A stretch of 64,000 nt of DNA from Pocillopora verrucosa (lineage: Eukaryota; Cnidaria; Anthozoa; Scleractinia; Pocilloporidae), in the NCBI RefSeq assembly GCF_036669915.1, contig NC_089325.1, positions 16,911,718-16,975,717 on the forward strand, written 5' to 3'. This document shows, piece after piece, positions 1-11,799 of this stretch. Each line of letters begins with the position of its first letter. Position 1 is the first letter of the stretch. The position numbers were made by a program, and so were the translations under genes. The notes under the pieces were generated by a model. That model was not told where the DNA came from. It searched no databases and saw nothing but the letters and a program-made list of their open reading frames with translations.

Positions 1-3000
1 GTTTTCTTTTAAAGGTCTCAATATATGTTCTCATTGTTTATGTCTTTCTAAATTCATACCTCCCGAATGATATGTCACGAAAAGAGTGGCCCTTGTTGAC
101 CACTGTGGGTATCCAGTGAGGTCAACATAAGTTACCGGTAAATTAGCTTTGAGCCGGAAATAAAAAAAAACTTAAAGGCGATCGTAGACCAAGAATTATG
201 GAGAATGCCCAGAAAATATGTACAAGGTAAAAGCTACGGTATCATTTTACTTCTCTCGAGTCCCTGCTTTATTTTTCCCAAGTTTTCATTTGATACATGA
301 ACTTCGAAGTCAAAATTCAGTGGACATAGATTTTGGCTATCGACGCAAAGATTGACCCTTACCAAGGGAAAAAAAATCCAATTATTTTCATTTGTCCTGA
401 CAAACTGTAAAATGCATCATAGTTTCTGGAGAATTGTTCCCAATGACCGTCAAAAGGAAATCCATTTCAAACGAAATTTCTTTCACTTGATTTTAAAGAA
501 TCATCAAATCTGACAGAAATTCTTAAAAAACAAGGTGAGCTCCTTTCATTAAAAACCACTGAGTGGAGTCGAAAACGCAAACGAAGATCATTTGCATCTC
601 GGTGTATAAGCGTCAAAACGTTTGTCCAATACTAATAAGTTCGCTAAGCTTTTAAAATGTCATTTAAAAAGTAAAAACCAAACGTTTTCGACATTAGGCC
701 ACCATCAGGGTACACATTATAACGTTTGTTCTGAGTATATTGACTGGCACCTTTGATACACCTCTTGACTGCAAGAGATATCCAGCACCCTTCATGCAGA
801 CATGTGGGTCATCCCAAACGAACGCACACCACATCTCTGTCCAACGAATTCTATTCAAAATTGTGTAAACGAGGGTTCTCGATAACATAAATCGAACCGA
901 GAAAATAGGTTTTGAACTGCGCCGTATTTATTTTCAATTTGGTTGGCTAGAATTTACGCACAGCATGGACGGTAAAAGCACGGCATCTATGATTTTGGTA
1001 AAAGTACAATCTGCTTACAATGATGATAACTGGAATTACAAACCATCAAATGTTTTCGCTTGCCTGCAATTGGTCGAAACGCATCACATGATCGAAAATA
1101 CCCAAGCTAAAAATGGGGAGTCTACCAAGAAAGAAGCGTTCGTTTAAAGTTTAACTCAAGATGAAATAACGTCTAGCTATTGTCACAGATGAAGGAATAT
1201 GTTTGTTTGTTCATAAAGTCGTACCAAAGGACACTGAAAGGTCTCCCACGCAGCAAAGAGTAAGCTATTAGTAGCATTTTCCCGCTCGTTACAAAAATAT
1301 TTGAGGGATAACAAACACACTAGCCTCCATTTGGTGCAAAAATATCATCTTGTATTTATCCTTGGACATTATCCGTTCTTTGAAGCTCGCAATTTTATTC
1401 GAGGTTCGCTCTCGGAAAACCTGCCGTTCGCATCTCTAAACAGAAAACGTCCGTAAACAAATATAACTTTCCGGGGTAAAAACTCGCTTTTGAATTTCTT
1501 CAGGATTTCTTTCTACCAATTGGTTGCTAACTGAAAGCGCATTGCTATTATAATAATCATTAGTTTACAGCTAAATATTGGTATTGTACACTTAATGAAT
1601 TCCAACTGAAAGTGTATAGCGGAATATTTTTGCATTTTGTAATTGATATAACGAGCGCTTTTGCGAGAGATGACAACCAGCTTAAATGGTAAAAGTGTTA
1701 CTCTATTACGAAACTTTATTAATTCAGCTTTTTAGGAGCGCTGCCCTTTTCACGATAAAACTTGATCGGCTTTTTTGAACGTGTAAGGAAAGGCTTTCAC
1801 TTTTGCGGAAGAGCTCTTTGAATTTTATCCATTCAGGTGCCGCTAGAGATTAAAATCTCTTGGGTGCCGTTACCCTTCGACAAACAGCGTTTGTGCCTGT
1901 AGTTTGAACAACCTTATGCAAATGTACTCTCATATTTCTGTCTGTTCTATAAAATTACAGCTACAAAGACAAAGCTCTTCTGATCTTTTAAAAAATCTTC
2001 CTTATTATACTTTTTGTTATAAACCTGCTGTGCAATAACTAAAACTAGGGAAAAATGGCAGATCACAATACCATTTGAAGAACTTTATACAGGATGCCAT
2101 CTTAATAAAACCTATCTGGGTAGAAATGTCTCATAGCCTATTTCATAAAAGAAGGTACTTTCTGGCAATCAATGGTGCAGATTTTTTATTTTTGATCCGG
2201 CCGTGCTTGAATGCATAGCAATGAAGATAAATGTCTGAGTTGAGTCACAATCGGCCGACATGTCAACCCTTTCTCAATTTCTAACTGACAGATCCACTTT
2301 AAAAAGATTGAAAGTGTTATGTAGCCAGAGAGGTTCCATCTTTCCAGAGCATCTTTTCTTGCACAAAAAAAAGAATCATTATCATCATGGAGTAAGGGAT
2401 CATTATTTAAATGCACTAAGAGTAATAAAATTCCTCTCTTTGCGTTGACGACCCCTGTGGAAAAATCGGTCATTGACAAGGAATTGTCTTAGAGAGCATC
2501 AGTTTCTTTGTAACATTTTCAATGAAATTATGGCTTAGCAGCTCGTTCTACTTAAATAGTTGTTCTCAACTCTTGTGTAGTCCTGATAGAGTTTCAAGTG
2601 GATTACTCTTCGTGATTGCCCATTGTAAACACTTTCACAGAATTTTGCGGTAGAAGTGAAGAGTATAAAATTTGTGTAAAAACAACACAATTCAATTTTT
2701 ATGGGAGTTTGACATCTATGATTGCCTTTATTGGATCAAATTGACCATTTCTTCGTTCCATTACTGCTTATTTGGAAAATTTCGCCATGTTTGTAAGTCA
2801 GGAGGTTTTGGATATGTTTTTAAAATTGTTCACTTAGCACGCACGCGGTTAATTGAGCTTCGAATTCGTTGCTGTTGAAAATTGCTTGAACGCTTCGCTT
2901 TGTGTTGTAAATTACAATGTTATTACATGGATAGTTTGTGTGGTCTGTTATCAACCTCCAGGAAGAATTGTTTTTGTGTCATTTTATGATTTAATTCCAA

Positions 3001-3990
3001 TAAAGAGAAGTAATAAAATTCGCTGTGGACTCCTGAGATTGTATTCTCCAACAACAAAAGAAGGAAACACGGCGGATATTGGATATTTAGGTAGTTTCGC
3101 GTGACACAATTTTCTGAGAAAATCCCTGGTTGAAATGCCCTTTTGATTGCAGGTGCAATTCATGTTTCGCAGTTTTAATAACAACACAGATAATAGGATC
3201 TTGATAATATTAGAAAAGAAAATTGAAACACTTTCGCCTGAAGCTTACAACTTATAATGCCTTTAACGCTAATATAATAAAGCACAAATTTAGCTGAAGT
3301 TTCAAAATAAATCCTTAGGAACGCTTTCTTGTCATTTGTTGATCATGAAAATCCTTTCGCTCTTTATTTTTCTTCTGCATGATAAACGACTGGGCGGTTT
3401 TTTCGTGTTTACGTAGCAAAGGCAAGCGCTTGGAGATTTGATATTGTTTTTAAGGAAGTAATTTTCAAAAGCCTCAGCACAAACTTCATCTTTTATGCAA
3501 ATTTTATAAACGTGAAAATTCAATGAAATATTTATGTTATCGGAAATGTGCGCGGTGATTTTTTTTGTGCAATAACATATAAATTGCAGGTAAGCTTTTT
3601 GACCTTCACAAATCTGAGGCTGTGGGCAGAGTAATATAATCTCTACTCAGAGGGCCTTCAAATCATCTTTTGTGCATGAGAAGGGTGAAACAGTTTCAAG
3701 AGATCGAAGAAATTCATTATCACGCTATTGTAAACTTTCAGGTCTTTGGCTGAGAACAACGGGAAAAGTCTTATAACCATAGAAGCGTGTCTAACAGAAA
3801 CATTTCTTCACTCTGCTTCTCGCTCTGGTATCGTAATCTTCATTTGAGGAAAGTGTCTTTTTTCAACTCGTTGAGTAACATTCAACCAGCGCGAAAACAG
3901 CTAGTTTGGATGGACCAGAGAAACTACCTATCGAGGACTCTATATACTTGATATCCGTGGGGAACGTTACATGAACAGACAAATTTTTCT
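1..3990. other. intergenic, no gene recognised
   Basis: AT-rich non-coding sequence. The few open frames are short (under 100 codons), lack recognisable domains and overlap on both strands. A pyrimidine-rich acceptor-like site ends at about 3998 and may close a 5'UTR intron of the receptor gene that follows. Nothing else can be supported here. Confidence 0.6.
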
Positions 3991-4039
3991 TGCTTCAGTG
4001 CAACAAGACCTTTAAAAAACGTCGGAAGTCACATGAACG

Positions 4040-5137
4040 ATGCAAGGAAATCTCAGCAACGTATCTAACGATATCCTCGACGCTGATGCAGAGTTTGACG
4101 GAAAGATTGTATTTCTGGTGTTCGTGTTGTTGCTTATCCTTGCAACAGTCGTTGGTAATGGCTTCGTATTCATGGCTGTTTACACATTCCGTGAGTTGAG
4201 GACGGTGACAAATTACTTCATAGTGGCCCTTGCCGCCGCAGATGTGGCCGTTGCTCTTTTGGCGATGCCGGTATGGCTTGTAAGATCACTTGTTCACATT
4301 GAAAGGGAACAAGATAATTATGTGATGGATTTGTGCACCCAATGGATCGATCCATTCTGTTGTACAGCATCCATTGTGAACGCCACGTTAGTTTCCATTG
4401 ACCGTTATTGTGCCATTAGCAAGCCGCTACGCTACAGAACCATGGTGACACCACTTCGTGCTAAGCGCTCCATTGCCGTGGTTTGGGGATTCGCAGTGGT
4501 CATTGCAGGAATCTCCTTTCTGCAATTTCATGAGTCCTACACGGTTATCGAAGGCTATGTTATATTTCTATTCGTGACGCTATTTTGTATTCCCTTAATC
4601 ACGATGTCGTTTGCGTATATCTCGATCTGCAGGGCAGCCATCCACCAGATTTCTAAGATGCACTCCACACGACTTAGCTCAACGTCTTACGATCAAGACA
4701 GGAGGCAGTCGTTTGAACGACGAAAACGCTTCTTCAGAGAACTAAAAATCACCAAAATGCTTGCTGTCATAGTGAGTCTGTTTATAATTTGCTGGAGTCC
4801 ATTCCTTGTGGTAACTCTCATTGAAGCGTTCACGACTGAGGAAATTCCACTTGCAGTTCAAGGTGTCATCGTCTTTCTTCCCTACGTGCTTTCATGCGCA
4901 AACCCTTGGATCTATACTGGAATGAACAGGGATTTTCGTTTGGCCTTTAAAAAGTTTTTTTGTACCTCAAAGATTCTATGCCTTAAACGTTCCAGAGAGC
5001 GCAGCGCAAACGAGCGCATGTTAAGGCCACTACCGTCGACCACAGTCGACGAAACCTTCATTTCTAACGGCTTGCGACAAGGGTCCAACTCGATTCGAAA
5101 GGTTTCCAGTCGTGGACCAGAAATTACAACTGTTTAG
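4040..5137 (+). CDS. Rhodopsin-family (class A) GPCR, aminergic-like, intronless
   Basis: A 365-residue seven-transmembrane receptor that would couple an extracellular ligand to G proteins at the plasma membrane. Class A landmarks are clear: GN at 39-40 (N1.50), LAAAD ending at D68 (D2.50), C99 (3.25), DRY at 121-123, W149 (TM4), P185 (TM5), FIICWSP at 248-254 (TM6) and NPWIY at 288-292 (TM7). By counting from DRY, D104 falls at 3.32, the amine-binding aspartate. N4 and N7 are in N-glycosylation sequons on a short N-terminus. The tail is basic, has cysteines at 308 and 314 that could be palmitoylated, and ends in TTV, a class I PDZ-ligand form. Odd point: the loop between TM4 and TM5 (about 161-172) has no cysteine to pair with C99. 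The start at 4040 gives a normal N-terminus; an ATG at 4033 is in another frame and closes quickly. The single exon fits the many intronless GPCRs of cnidarians. Ligand unknown. Confidence 0.95.
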   Translation: MQGNLSNVSNDILDADAEFDGKIVFLVFVLLLILATVVGNGFVFMAVYTFRELRTVTNYFIVALAAADVAVALLAMPVWLVRSLVHIEREQDNYVMDLCTQWIDPFCCTASIVNATLVSIDRYCAISKPLRYRTMVTPLRAKRSIAVVWGFAVVIAGISFLQFHESYTVIEGYVIFLFVTLFCIPLITMSFAYISICRAAIHQISKMHSTRLSSTSYDQDRRQSFERRKRFFRELKITKMLAVIVSLFIICWSPFLVVTLIEAFTTEEIPLAVQGVIVFLPYVLSCANPWIYTGMNRDFRLAFKKFFCTSKILCLKRSRERSANERMLRPLPSTTVDETFISNGLRQGSNSIRKVSSRGPEITTV

Positions 5138-8100
5138 CTTTTGAGATGGACTCAAAGAAAATATCAATTAACTCCTTCATCTCCGATTGTTTTATCGATC
5201 GAACTAATGACATTTTAAATATGATTTATAACGCAAAGGATACACTCTTGCCAAAGTTAAATGGATAAGGAGAATAAGCTGATTTTCTCAATTAGAGAGT
5301 GACATTGCTCAGTATACTGCTAGAATGATTGCGTTCGCTCACTTTCATTACTTGAGCTGAATGCACCACATTTATATCGAAAGGCGATAAATGTTCTGAA
5401 TTCAGCTAAAGAAGATTTACGGTCATCTTCGAAAACACGGCAGACGCAACTTAGATCCAAACCCACGTCCATTTACATTAATGACCTGTTTGTCTTATAC
5501 GATAAAGGATGGAAAATGGGCAGAAATGTCTTTGTAGATGACTGTTTGAAAATAGAAACTTAAAAATAGCTAGTGTTGGTGTCGAGTCGTCGGAGTAAGG
5601 TTCCTTCAATTAGTGATATATTTGAGATATATGTAGAAATATTGAGGAAAACTGGCTTTTTGTTTATGTTAAAAAGGCAGGCGAAAGCGTATAGATGAAT
5701 TCAAATTGTAATGAAAGATCATCTTTTCGTCTTCTCGTTCGATATTTTGCAAAACATACAACAAAGGATATTGTTTGGCTCATGTAGATTTTGAACCCAC
5801 GATTTACGTAACCGAATTAAGGTTGAGAACAAGTCGGGGATTGGTCACTGTCGATGAGAAACAAATACGTTTTTTTGGTGACCGAATGCACCAGAAATTT
5901 TTATTGAGGTTTTCTATTGAGCATGAAAAACCTTTGCCATTCACAGGCACACTGCAGCTATGAACATGGGTGATATGAGAGTCTTTTAAAGCGGAACGAC
6001 TAACGGCCATGTTTAAACGCGTTGAAAATTCAAAGTAGTTAATTTCGTATCAAAAAGAATGAAGGGAATTTCTTCGAAGAAGTATATTTTCCAATAATCA
6101 AAACTCTGCGCGGGGGAAATAGAAAGAATTATGAAACGACTGGTGACCGATGGATTTCAGGCTAAAGACAACTGGCAAACAACGAAAAAATCTCATCTTT
6201 TACTCTTGCCAAAATGCTGTTTGTCGCAGTCAATCTTGATCATTTTGTTTTGTTTCAGTCGACAGCCATACACAATATACACAGAAAGGTCAGAACTTAT
6301 AGGCAATTTCGTGTTTTTTCATTTCTTCGCCGCAGCTATCAGAGAAACCAATCCTAACACTGAATCTGATTAGGAACACACTAAGAAAAAAGCTTTCCGA
6401 AATTTAAGGATAATACCATGGAAGACATACACCAGAGATGTCATGTGTTACTATTCTAAATCTGTACCGAAGCATTTTTTGCAGTGACGCTTATGTGCAG
6501 ATTTATTTGCGATCGTATTTGCATAGCTAAATCTTACAAGAATAAAGATATTTTTTGGAGGCCATTCTAGTATTCATGGACGGCCTATCCAGTTGCCATT
6601 CCTAATAAAAATAGATAAATAGATGAGTTACGAACTTGCAGTCTTCGGTCTTAAAAGTTGTAAATATATGAAGATGACATCTGTTTGGTACAAACACCAA
6701 TCGTTGCATTTGTTCTGTAAAATAAACAAAATTGTTTGGGTTATGAGGGTTGTTTGGGCTGCCATTTGTGTCAATTTGTCTTGAATTTTTCATTCCATTT
6801 GAATTAAAATGACATAAAATTAACATTGAGCTCATCTGCTCTGTGCTGCTCATTTTAAAATGGACTTAAAGAGAGGCGGTACACCATACATTTGAAGGAA
6901 GTTTTTTTCTATATATTTATATGTTTTCAGCTCCGTTTTCTTTGATACTGTTCAAATAAAACCAAAATAGGAAATCCCAGCAAGGTGTTCCTCTGGTCAA
7001 AAGAACCGACAGAAAGTTTATTTACCGGTTCCTAATTTCCCTCACACGTTGTTGACGCACCCGAAAACTGAAAGGTGATTTGCATCGTACGTCGTTGATT
7101 GATATTATTTTTTATTATTCTTTTAAAAGTAAAATTTGCTCTTATTCGAGATATTCTGCAATCTGATTTGACTTCACGAAGCAATAATATGAGTTTGAGT
7201 CGCAAAAGGGATCTGATAGGTTTAAAAACCAGTAGAAGATGATATGTCATAGATTCAAAACAAGTTCTTCTACCTTTAGTTTCCTTTGATGAGTTGACAA
7301 TACATAAGCTTCCTAAGGAATTCCTTGGATTATGAAAGTTATATGTCACATATACGCATTGATTGCTGCGAAAAATGACTTTTTGTTTCAAGAAAACTTT
7401 TCTCATATTAGTCTACTTGTTTGTTTTACGAGGCTCGATCGTTGTAAACTTCAACTGTACATACACTGAGCAAATTGGTTGGAGCAAACTAAACTGGCAG
7501 CATTACATACTACGTCCTCGCTATCCCCGAAAAGGCAAACCACCAGCAAATATGTACATTATGGTCAAGTTTATATACATTTTCGAGTTGAATGTTAGGG
7601 GAGAAAAATGAAAAAGAAAAGAAATATCTAAGACTGAAAATTTCACGAGAGCAACAGCTTTATTCTTAACACTGTGGACATTCATGAAAACTTTCGGCTT
7701 TTTTCTTTCATGTGAAATAGCCAGTTAAAAATGTGAGCAAGAAAAAATCTTATAGTCCTGAAATAACCAATGATGTGCAGAAGGATTTGATTTTGCCACT
7801 GATTTGTTAAACATATCGTCTAAACAGGTAGGAAGATCGAGCTATTGAAATTATACAGTACAATATATACTACGGCAAATAAACGTTATTGGTTTAAGTT
7901 TTTGACAGAAAGTGTTTTTCCAACCTGAACGAAGTGCGATTGTAACGTGACACCGGCAACCGAACATTTCCCTCATTTTAAATCTATAAACAAGACATGA
8001 CTCAGAAACTTTTTCTGTGAAACATGAACCATTCGATGACTTCACATTGCATTTACAACAAGAACGGAATATTCTGTCATGTCTGTCCGTCAAATCGTCA

Positions 8101-10180
8101 GAATCTGTGGTAGTCAAACTTAAGCATGCTAGCTATCATTTATCCTGGACGTATAATCACAGAAAGAATCATTTTGAGTATTTCAACATAGACATTTTAA
8201 AAGTATCTTTACAAAATTATCGTTAAAATGTAGGGTCAAAAGAACCCTTCTCAGCTAGCTGCTGTGGTAATCAGTTGACGGGAACTCCGATCGGCAGGTC
8301 TGATGCTGCACCGGATGAAATTTCCCTTTTGTCCGCATCGTTCGATAAACTTTATTGAAAGAAAGGCATATGCGACAGTACAAAGTTTATTGAGCACGGA
8401 AACGATTTAAGTGATACAAAAACGTATAAAGTCGCAAGCATTTCAGATAAACAAAAAGCGAGCCCGCGAGAAAAGTGGTATGTGGTAAGTGAAATGTTCT
8501 TAGTAAACAATGGTATAGCATAGGTAAATCACGAGAACCATCTCATGCATGACACGAAGTATTGTCCTGATTCCCTAAACGAACATTTTCTTTAAGTTGC
8601 TGACAAGTCTTCCTCGTTAAATCCTGTTGTCAACAAATGTAGTTCGCTATTTACTTATCATTTACAATTTCCTGGATGACCTTCTTCACTGTCCAAGTCA
8701 GGTCTTTGCGCTTCGCCTTTTGAGCTTGTTCTAGTGCAAATTTAGTTCTAAGAATCTGGCATACACGACTTTAAACAAAGGAACTTTCCAAGAGGAAAAC
8801 TTGTCGTATCTATCGAACTTTTCTCTATTTCAGTTATTGCATCACTTTTTTTAATCAAATTGATTTTTTTTCGAATTCTGCACCACTTTTCGTCCCTACG
8901 CCCTGTTTGAAATTTTTAGATAGATCCTCTTTAAATTTTCATCCACCTTATCTTCTATTTGTGTTTAGATGGTGAGCAGATGTTTAAAAATTAGACATTT
9001 TACATCCAGACTATTTAAGATTCAAACTAGGGTATGACTTGAAATTTCGAACGACTCACCTCTTAAGATCTCTTAAACAGTTGCACTTTCCAATTTATTG
9101 CAACAAGAAGGAGCCGAATTCAGTCGTTTGTAAGCGGCATCCTAGATAGTGCCGGATATTTTCTCACGCTTGCTAAGTACATCGTAAAGTATCTATTTTT
9201 TCAAATAATTGTGATCCTATTTTTAACCTCATTTTTCGCTCTGCGTAAAATTAGAGGTTAATTACACCCAAAACCGACACGCAATCTTGACAAGGAATAT
9301 TTTTTACGATATTCACGAGTGTAACAAATTTAGTTGATCTTGCCTGATTCGTTTGAGGTTTATTCCTTTTGATTAATACTTTGGATCCTTTTGAAACGAT
9401 ATCTTTGGCGTAACTTATCCTTTTATAGACACCACTGATGAAAGAACAATTAAAAAATTCTACTGGTTTAAAAGTATTCCGGTGAACGACCCAAAGTAAT
9501 TGCTAGGTTGTTCTTCTTTTTTTCGGTTAACACCACAATGCCTTCAGCTATCTGTTTTTTTTTTCTTAAGAAGTAACGAATATACTCAAAGTATAAAAAT
9601 ATAATTGAATAGTTAAACTTCATCAGAACTTTCAACTGCTTGAGATGATTACTCGAGTACAGACGAAATTATCTGATTCAATTGTCGCCTGGCTTTTTTT
9701 TGGAACAAATCCATTCCGAGAATCTTTAAAATTTAAACTGGACTTCAGGGAAAGTATTTCACCAAACAAAGCTGGTGGTTCGTCGCTGTTTCGTGAAATG
9801 ATTGATGATGATAGAATGTAAGAGTGCATTAAATTTATGTGTAATTTAGGCTCGTGTAACAAGAAGACTGAAAAATATTATAGTTACTTGGTAGCAGTGT
9901 ATTGTCAGTTCTCTAATTGCTTGTTCGCCCACTTCTAACCGTTCCTTTTGCTTATTATTTTTTGTCAGATCTTTGCACTTCGACCAGTAGTTTGCATTAT
10001 TCAGTTTTGGTAAGTGAAAGCAGGTCGTATGGCTGCACAAAGAAATTTATGTAAAAAAAACCTCGGAAAAGAAAAATGGCCATTTTAGAAGATTCAACAA
10101 CTTTACAACTTTTAAACGGGTGTGGCTTTAAAATGAGTTATTTTGATTCGTGATAACGTTTCCTTTGCGGTTCCTTTTGT
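5138..10180. other. intergenic, no gene recognised
   Basis: About 5 kb of AT-rich sequence between the receptor and a repeat cluster. Open frames are short and show no domain. One frame starting near 7375 begins with a hydrophobic stretch resembling a signal peptide, but has no supporting splice or homology signal. No tandem array or clear transposon was seen. Confidence 0.55.
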
Positions 10181-10402
10181 TATGGTTATCACTTTACTTT
10201 TAGCCAACTAATGTCTACAGTGAAAGAGCCGCCGCAAGGTGAACGGACACTAGTTGATGGTGATGCTTTAATTGCTTCCACAGACATCAACTCAACCCCC
10301 TGGGTATGATGAATGGCTCGAACATTAACTTTATAAAGACCTCCTTCCTCCCAGAAATGTTGTTCAAGCCATGAAAAAATGAGTTCAAGCATCTAAGCAA
10401 CT

Positions 10403-10486
10403 GCGAACCTACCCCTCCCCTAAACCAACAACAGTCAACTGATAACAACTTACGGTTAATGTTGGGCTCAGGGAGGGGTAGGTGCG
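10403..10486. repeat. short foldback repeat (C-rich/G-rich arms)
   Basis: The left arm (GCGAACCTACCCCTCCCC, followed by TAA and CCAACA) is mirrored by TGTTGG and then GGGAGGGGTAGGTGCGC about 40 bases later, forming an imperfect hairpin with arms of roughly 20-25 bases. This looks like a small non-autonomous DNA element (MITE). I saw no clear target-site duplication. Confidence 0.6.
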
Positions 10487-10854
10487 CTCTTCCTAAGGTA
10501 CCAACATAATTGCATAGGACTCAAAAGAAGCTTTGTTTGACAAAAGGAAATGACAAGGTTTTTCCGTTTTCTCCCGGTTTGTTAACTCAGGCGCTCGGCC
10601 GGAGTTGTTCGAGTTAAATGACAAATGGCTGTCGAAGCTCACGCTGTCTAACTTTCCCCTGTAGGCTTCAAGAACTAGTTGAAAGCATTTGAGAACCCAA
10701 CTTCTGATTTTTTCGGGGAAAAAGGGGAAAAACCTTAAACCCCAAGGCTAAGATTAACCATTTCTAGGGCCTTAGTAGACGCACATATGCGTGTAGTTTA
10801 AATACTGAAAACTTGAAAGAGAATACCGTAAGGCTGGGAGCGTTAGGGTCTATT

Positions 10855-11208
10855 AGAAACCGCAAAACCGTAAGAAAAATCATCTAAAACCGCAAAAAAA
10901 TTCGATCAAAACCGATCACGCATTCCTCTCAACAACATTTGCGTTTCGCGCCAACTCGTGATCAGTGGAGGCGCACAGCTATCGCACAGATCGAAAAGAA
11001 ACCAGAACCCAAAGACGAAATACGAAAACCACACTTAATACTAAATCCAAAAACCCGTTAATATTTTTGACGAAAACCGAAAACCAAATGCTAAAAAACG
11101 GAAAATCCACAGACCGCAGTGAGCACCAAACCAGAAAATCGTAGTTTTTTGGTACAAAAACCGAAAAACCGATTTAAAAAATAGCCAAAACAGCAAACCG
11201 AAAATCCC
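10855..11208. repeat. degenerate short-period repeat (AAAACCG-like)
   Basis: Scattered copies of AAACCG, GAAAACC and CCGAAAA recur every few bases over about 350 bp, broken by unrelated sequence near 10920-10990. It resembles a decayed satellite or a simple-repeat-rich transposon tail. The open frames read on the minus strand here are low-complexity products of this repeat and are not called as genes. Confidence 0.5.
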
Positions 11209-11404
11209 AATGCCCCCCTCCGTAAAAGTTGTTTTAAGCAACCCACGGCCACTTGCTCCCTTCTGAACCTGTAAGCCTCTGATAAGCCCCCCCGCCTTTT
11301 CTTTAACACAGTCCACTAACAGGAGACAGCTCATGTTCTCTTGATTTGAACACACAAAACACTTCACATATGAACTTTGGATATGACTTCGGATAGTAAG
11401 CCAG

Positions 11405-11560
11405 CAAGTTTCCTGCAGCTAATTGGCAGAGCATTCAACCAGGATTTTGGGACGAGACAGGGTTCCATTTCTTAAGAGAGACTCAGATTTTTGTTTGTCC
11501 AGCTTTCTTGATTATGTGAAAAGTGTTCCACATATTTCTTTACACTTCTGTAGCTCACAC
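11405..11560 (+). mobile_element. tRNA-derived SINE, degenerate
   Basis: A tRNA-like head is visible: an A-box-like block (GCTAATTGGCAGAGCA, from about 11418) and a decayed B-box (GGTTCCATTTC, about 11460), followed by a pyrimidine-rich body. The spacing fits a pol III promoter taken from a tRNA. The head does not fold into a usable tRNA, so it is a SINE relic. Confidence 0.5.
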
Positions 11561-11799
11561 GGATCACAAGTGTTTTTAATACAACATTGTATAAAAATTA
11601 CTACAATCATAATTTAGTCATTATTCAGAAATATTATTTTCAGAAGCTACACAGCCAATTTGCCCTTCAGGAGGTGGGAAACCCAACAATTCACAACAAA
11701 AGAGAACTAAACAACTTGCTAAAAACTTCTCTACACTTGAAATGAAGTCAGTTGATGTAAAACTTTTAAGATAGCAAAGGTCTGATGGAAGCTTCTTGT

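Noticed and set aside
7378-7611. Short frame with a signal-peptide-like start
   Set aside because: No splice, promoter or processing signals; AT-rich frames of this length are expected by chance.
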